A stretch of DNA of 64,000 nt from NCBI GenBank assembly GCA_019636055.1, contig JAHBYH010000001.1, positions 186,001-250,000 of the forward strand. Reading direction: 5' to 3'. This document shows, piece by piece, positions 63,596 through 64,000 of this stretch. This DNA is from Candidatus Paracaedibacteraceae bacterium. Its GTDB lineage: Bacteria; Pseudomonadota; Alphaproteobacteria; Paracaedibacterales; Paracaedibacteraceae. The translations under genes and the position numbers were made by a program. The notes beneath the pieces were generated by a model. That model searched no databases. It was not told where the DNA came from and saw only the letters and a list, made by a program, of their open reading frames with translations. How positions within the stretch are numbered: position 1 is the first letter of the stretch; the number at the start of each line of letters is the position of its first letter.

Positions 63596-64000
63596 ATGGA
63601 TACAACTCTTGTTGCATCACTCGTAACTTATCTGCAAGGGACAAGCGTTGAGCTTGTCTCTGTTTATTTATTTATTACCAGCATCCTGATCATCTTAGGG
63701 TTATTCCGATACCTCGGTCTTCATGGATTGTATGCGTACAACGTGATTGCAACAATTCTTGCCAACATCCAAGTCTTAAAAATATCACAATTTAAACTCT
63801 CGCCGGAACCCGTTGCTTTGGGTACCATAACCTTTGCAACCATCTTCTTGGTCAGTGATATGATTACTGAACATTACGGTAAAGAAGCCGCTAAACGTAG
63901 CATTTGGCTGAGTTTTTCCGCCCAAATCATCGTCACAGTCTTGATGATCTTAACCCTTGGTCACACGCCTGTTGCGGGAGATGCAGGGCATATTGCCATG
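63596..64000 (+). CDS. Queuosine precursor transporter, YhhQ/DUF165 family (truncated by window end)
   Basis: From ATG 63596 an open frame of 135 codons reaches the window edge. It encodes at least four hydrophobic helices and the family core GTITFATIFLVSDMITEHYG followed by KEAAKRSIW, matching the YhhQ/VUT family that imports queuosine precursors (preQ0/preQ1 or queuine). This would feed tRNA wobble modification. The remaining ~90 residues lie beyond the window. Confidence 0.85.
   Translation, partial: MDTTLVASLVTYLQGTSVELVSVYLFITSILIILGLFRYLGLHGLYAYNVIATILANIQVLKISQFKLSPEPVALGTITFATIFLVSDMITEHYGKEAAKRSIWLSFSAQIIVTVLMILTLGHTPVAGDAGHIAM

Overview
This is a 64 kb, AT-rich, gene-dense chromosome segment of an alphaproteobacterium. 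Lineage markers are a DUF1476-type F1-ATPase zeta inhibitor, a MucR/Ros zinc-finger regulator, a TrxR-like ferredoxin-NADP reductase, an alphaproteobacterial serC variant and a gpmI/ctpA/yibQ/rppH neighbourhood. The low G+C, a decayed IS630 transposase and several secreted proteins with eukaryote-facing features suggest a host-associated organism, perhaps of the Holosporales. That placement is inference from gene content; no rRNA gene is present in the window.

Layout. 1-2978 (minus) is the bulk of an LplT-PlsC-AAS phospholipid repair fusion that runs off the left edge. 3474-7772 is a large RTX/cadherin-like type I secretion substrate flanked by two imperfect copies of a ~143 bp repeat. 8280-14169 carries rne, folD, a secreted Sel1-repeat protein and serC. 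14176-25836 is mostly minus strand: rnd, tRNA-Leu, then a DedA-like gene and dsbB on plus, then emrAB, rppH-yibQ-ctpA, gpmI and a membrane hydrolase, tRNA-Arg and an EamA permease. 26150-30176 has the overlapping mnmA-ispD-ispF cluster and a DEAD-box helicase. 30213-35238 (minus) has a glycosyltransferase, a secreted unknown, a FabK/NMO-type flavoprotein and lysC, divergent from ubiG. 36074-39937 has the ATPase inhibitor, a D-Ala-D-Ala dipeptidase, tsaB-rimI, a MucR regulator and a signal-peptide-bearing serpin.

40000-42356 is a CIRCE-controlled groES-groEL locus with a repeat-bearing spacer. It is followed by a secreted phospholipase D-family protein, an EamA transporter, tRNA-Gln, a Ppx/GppA phosphatase, rlmE, a small secreted protein, a SagB-like oxidoreductase, ychF, a D-amino-acid aminotransferase and a lone methylcrotonyl-CoA carboxylase beta subunit. 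52383-57558 has rpsT, the ferredoxin-NADP reductase, an island of three unrecognised genes and rpmG. 57922-59723 is the most accessory part: a secreted proline-rich protein ending in an amphipathic helix plus an acidic tail with a near-terminal Trp (resembling WASP/RickA actin nucleators), then the IS630 pseudogene. 59933-64000 returns to core genes: tpiA, secG, pyrG, kdsA and a partial queuosine-precursor transporter.

The core genes cover RNA turnover, folate, isoprenoid, serine, lysine, CTP and Kdo synthesis, tRNA modification, protein folding and secretion. The items most likely to be new are the WASP-like protein, the serpin, the three-gene orphan island, and the repeat-flanked RTX gene.
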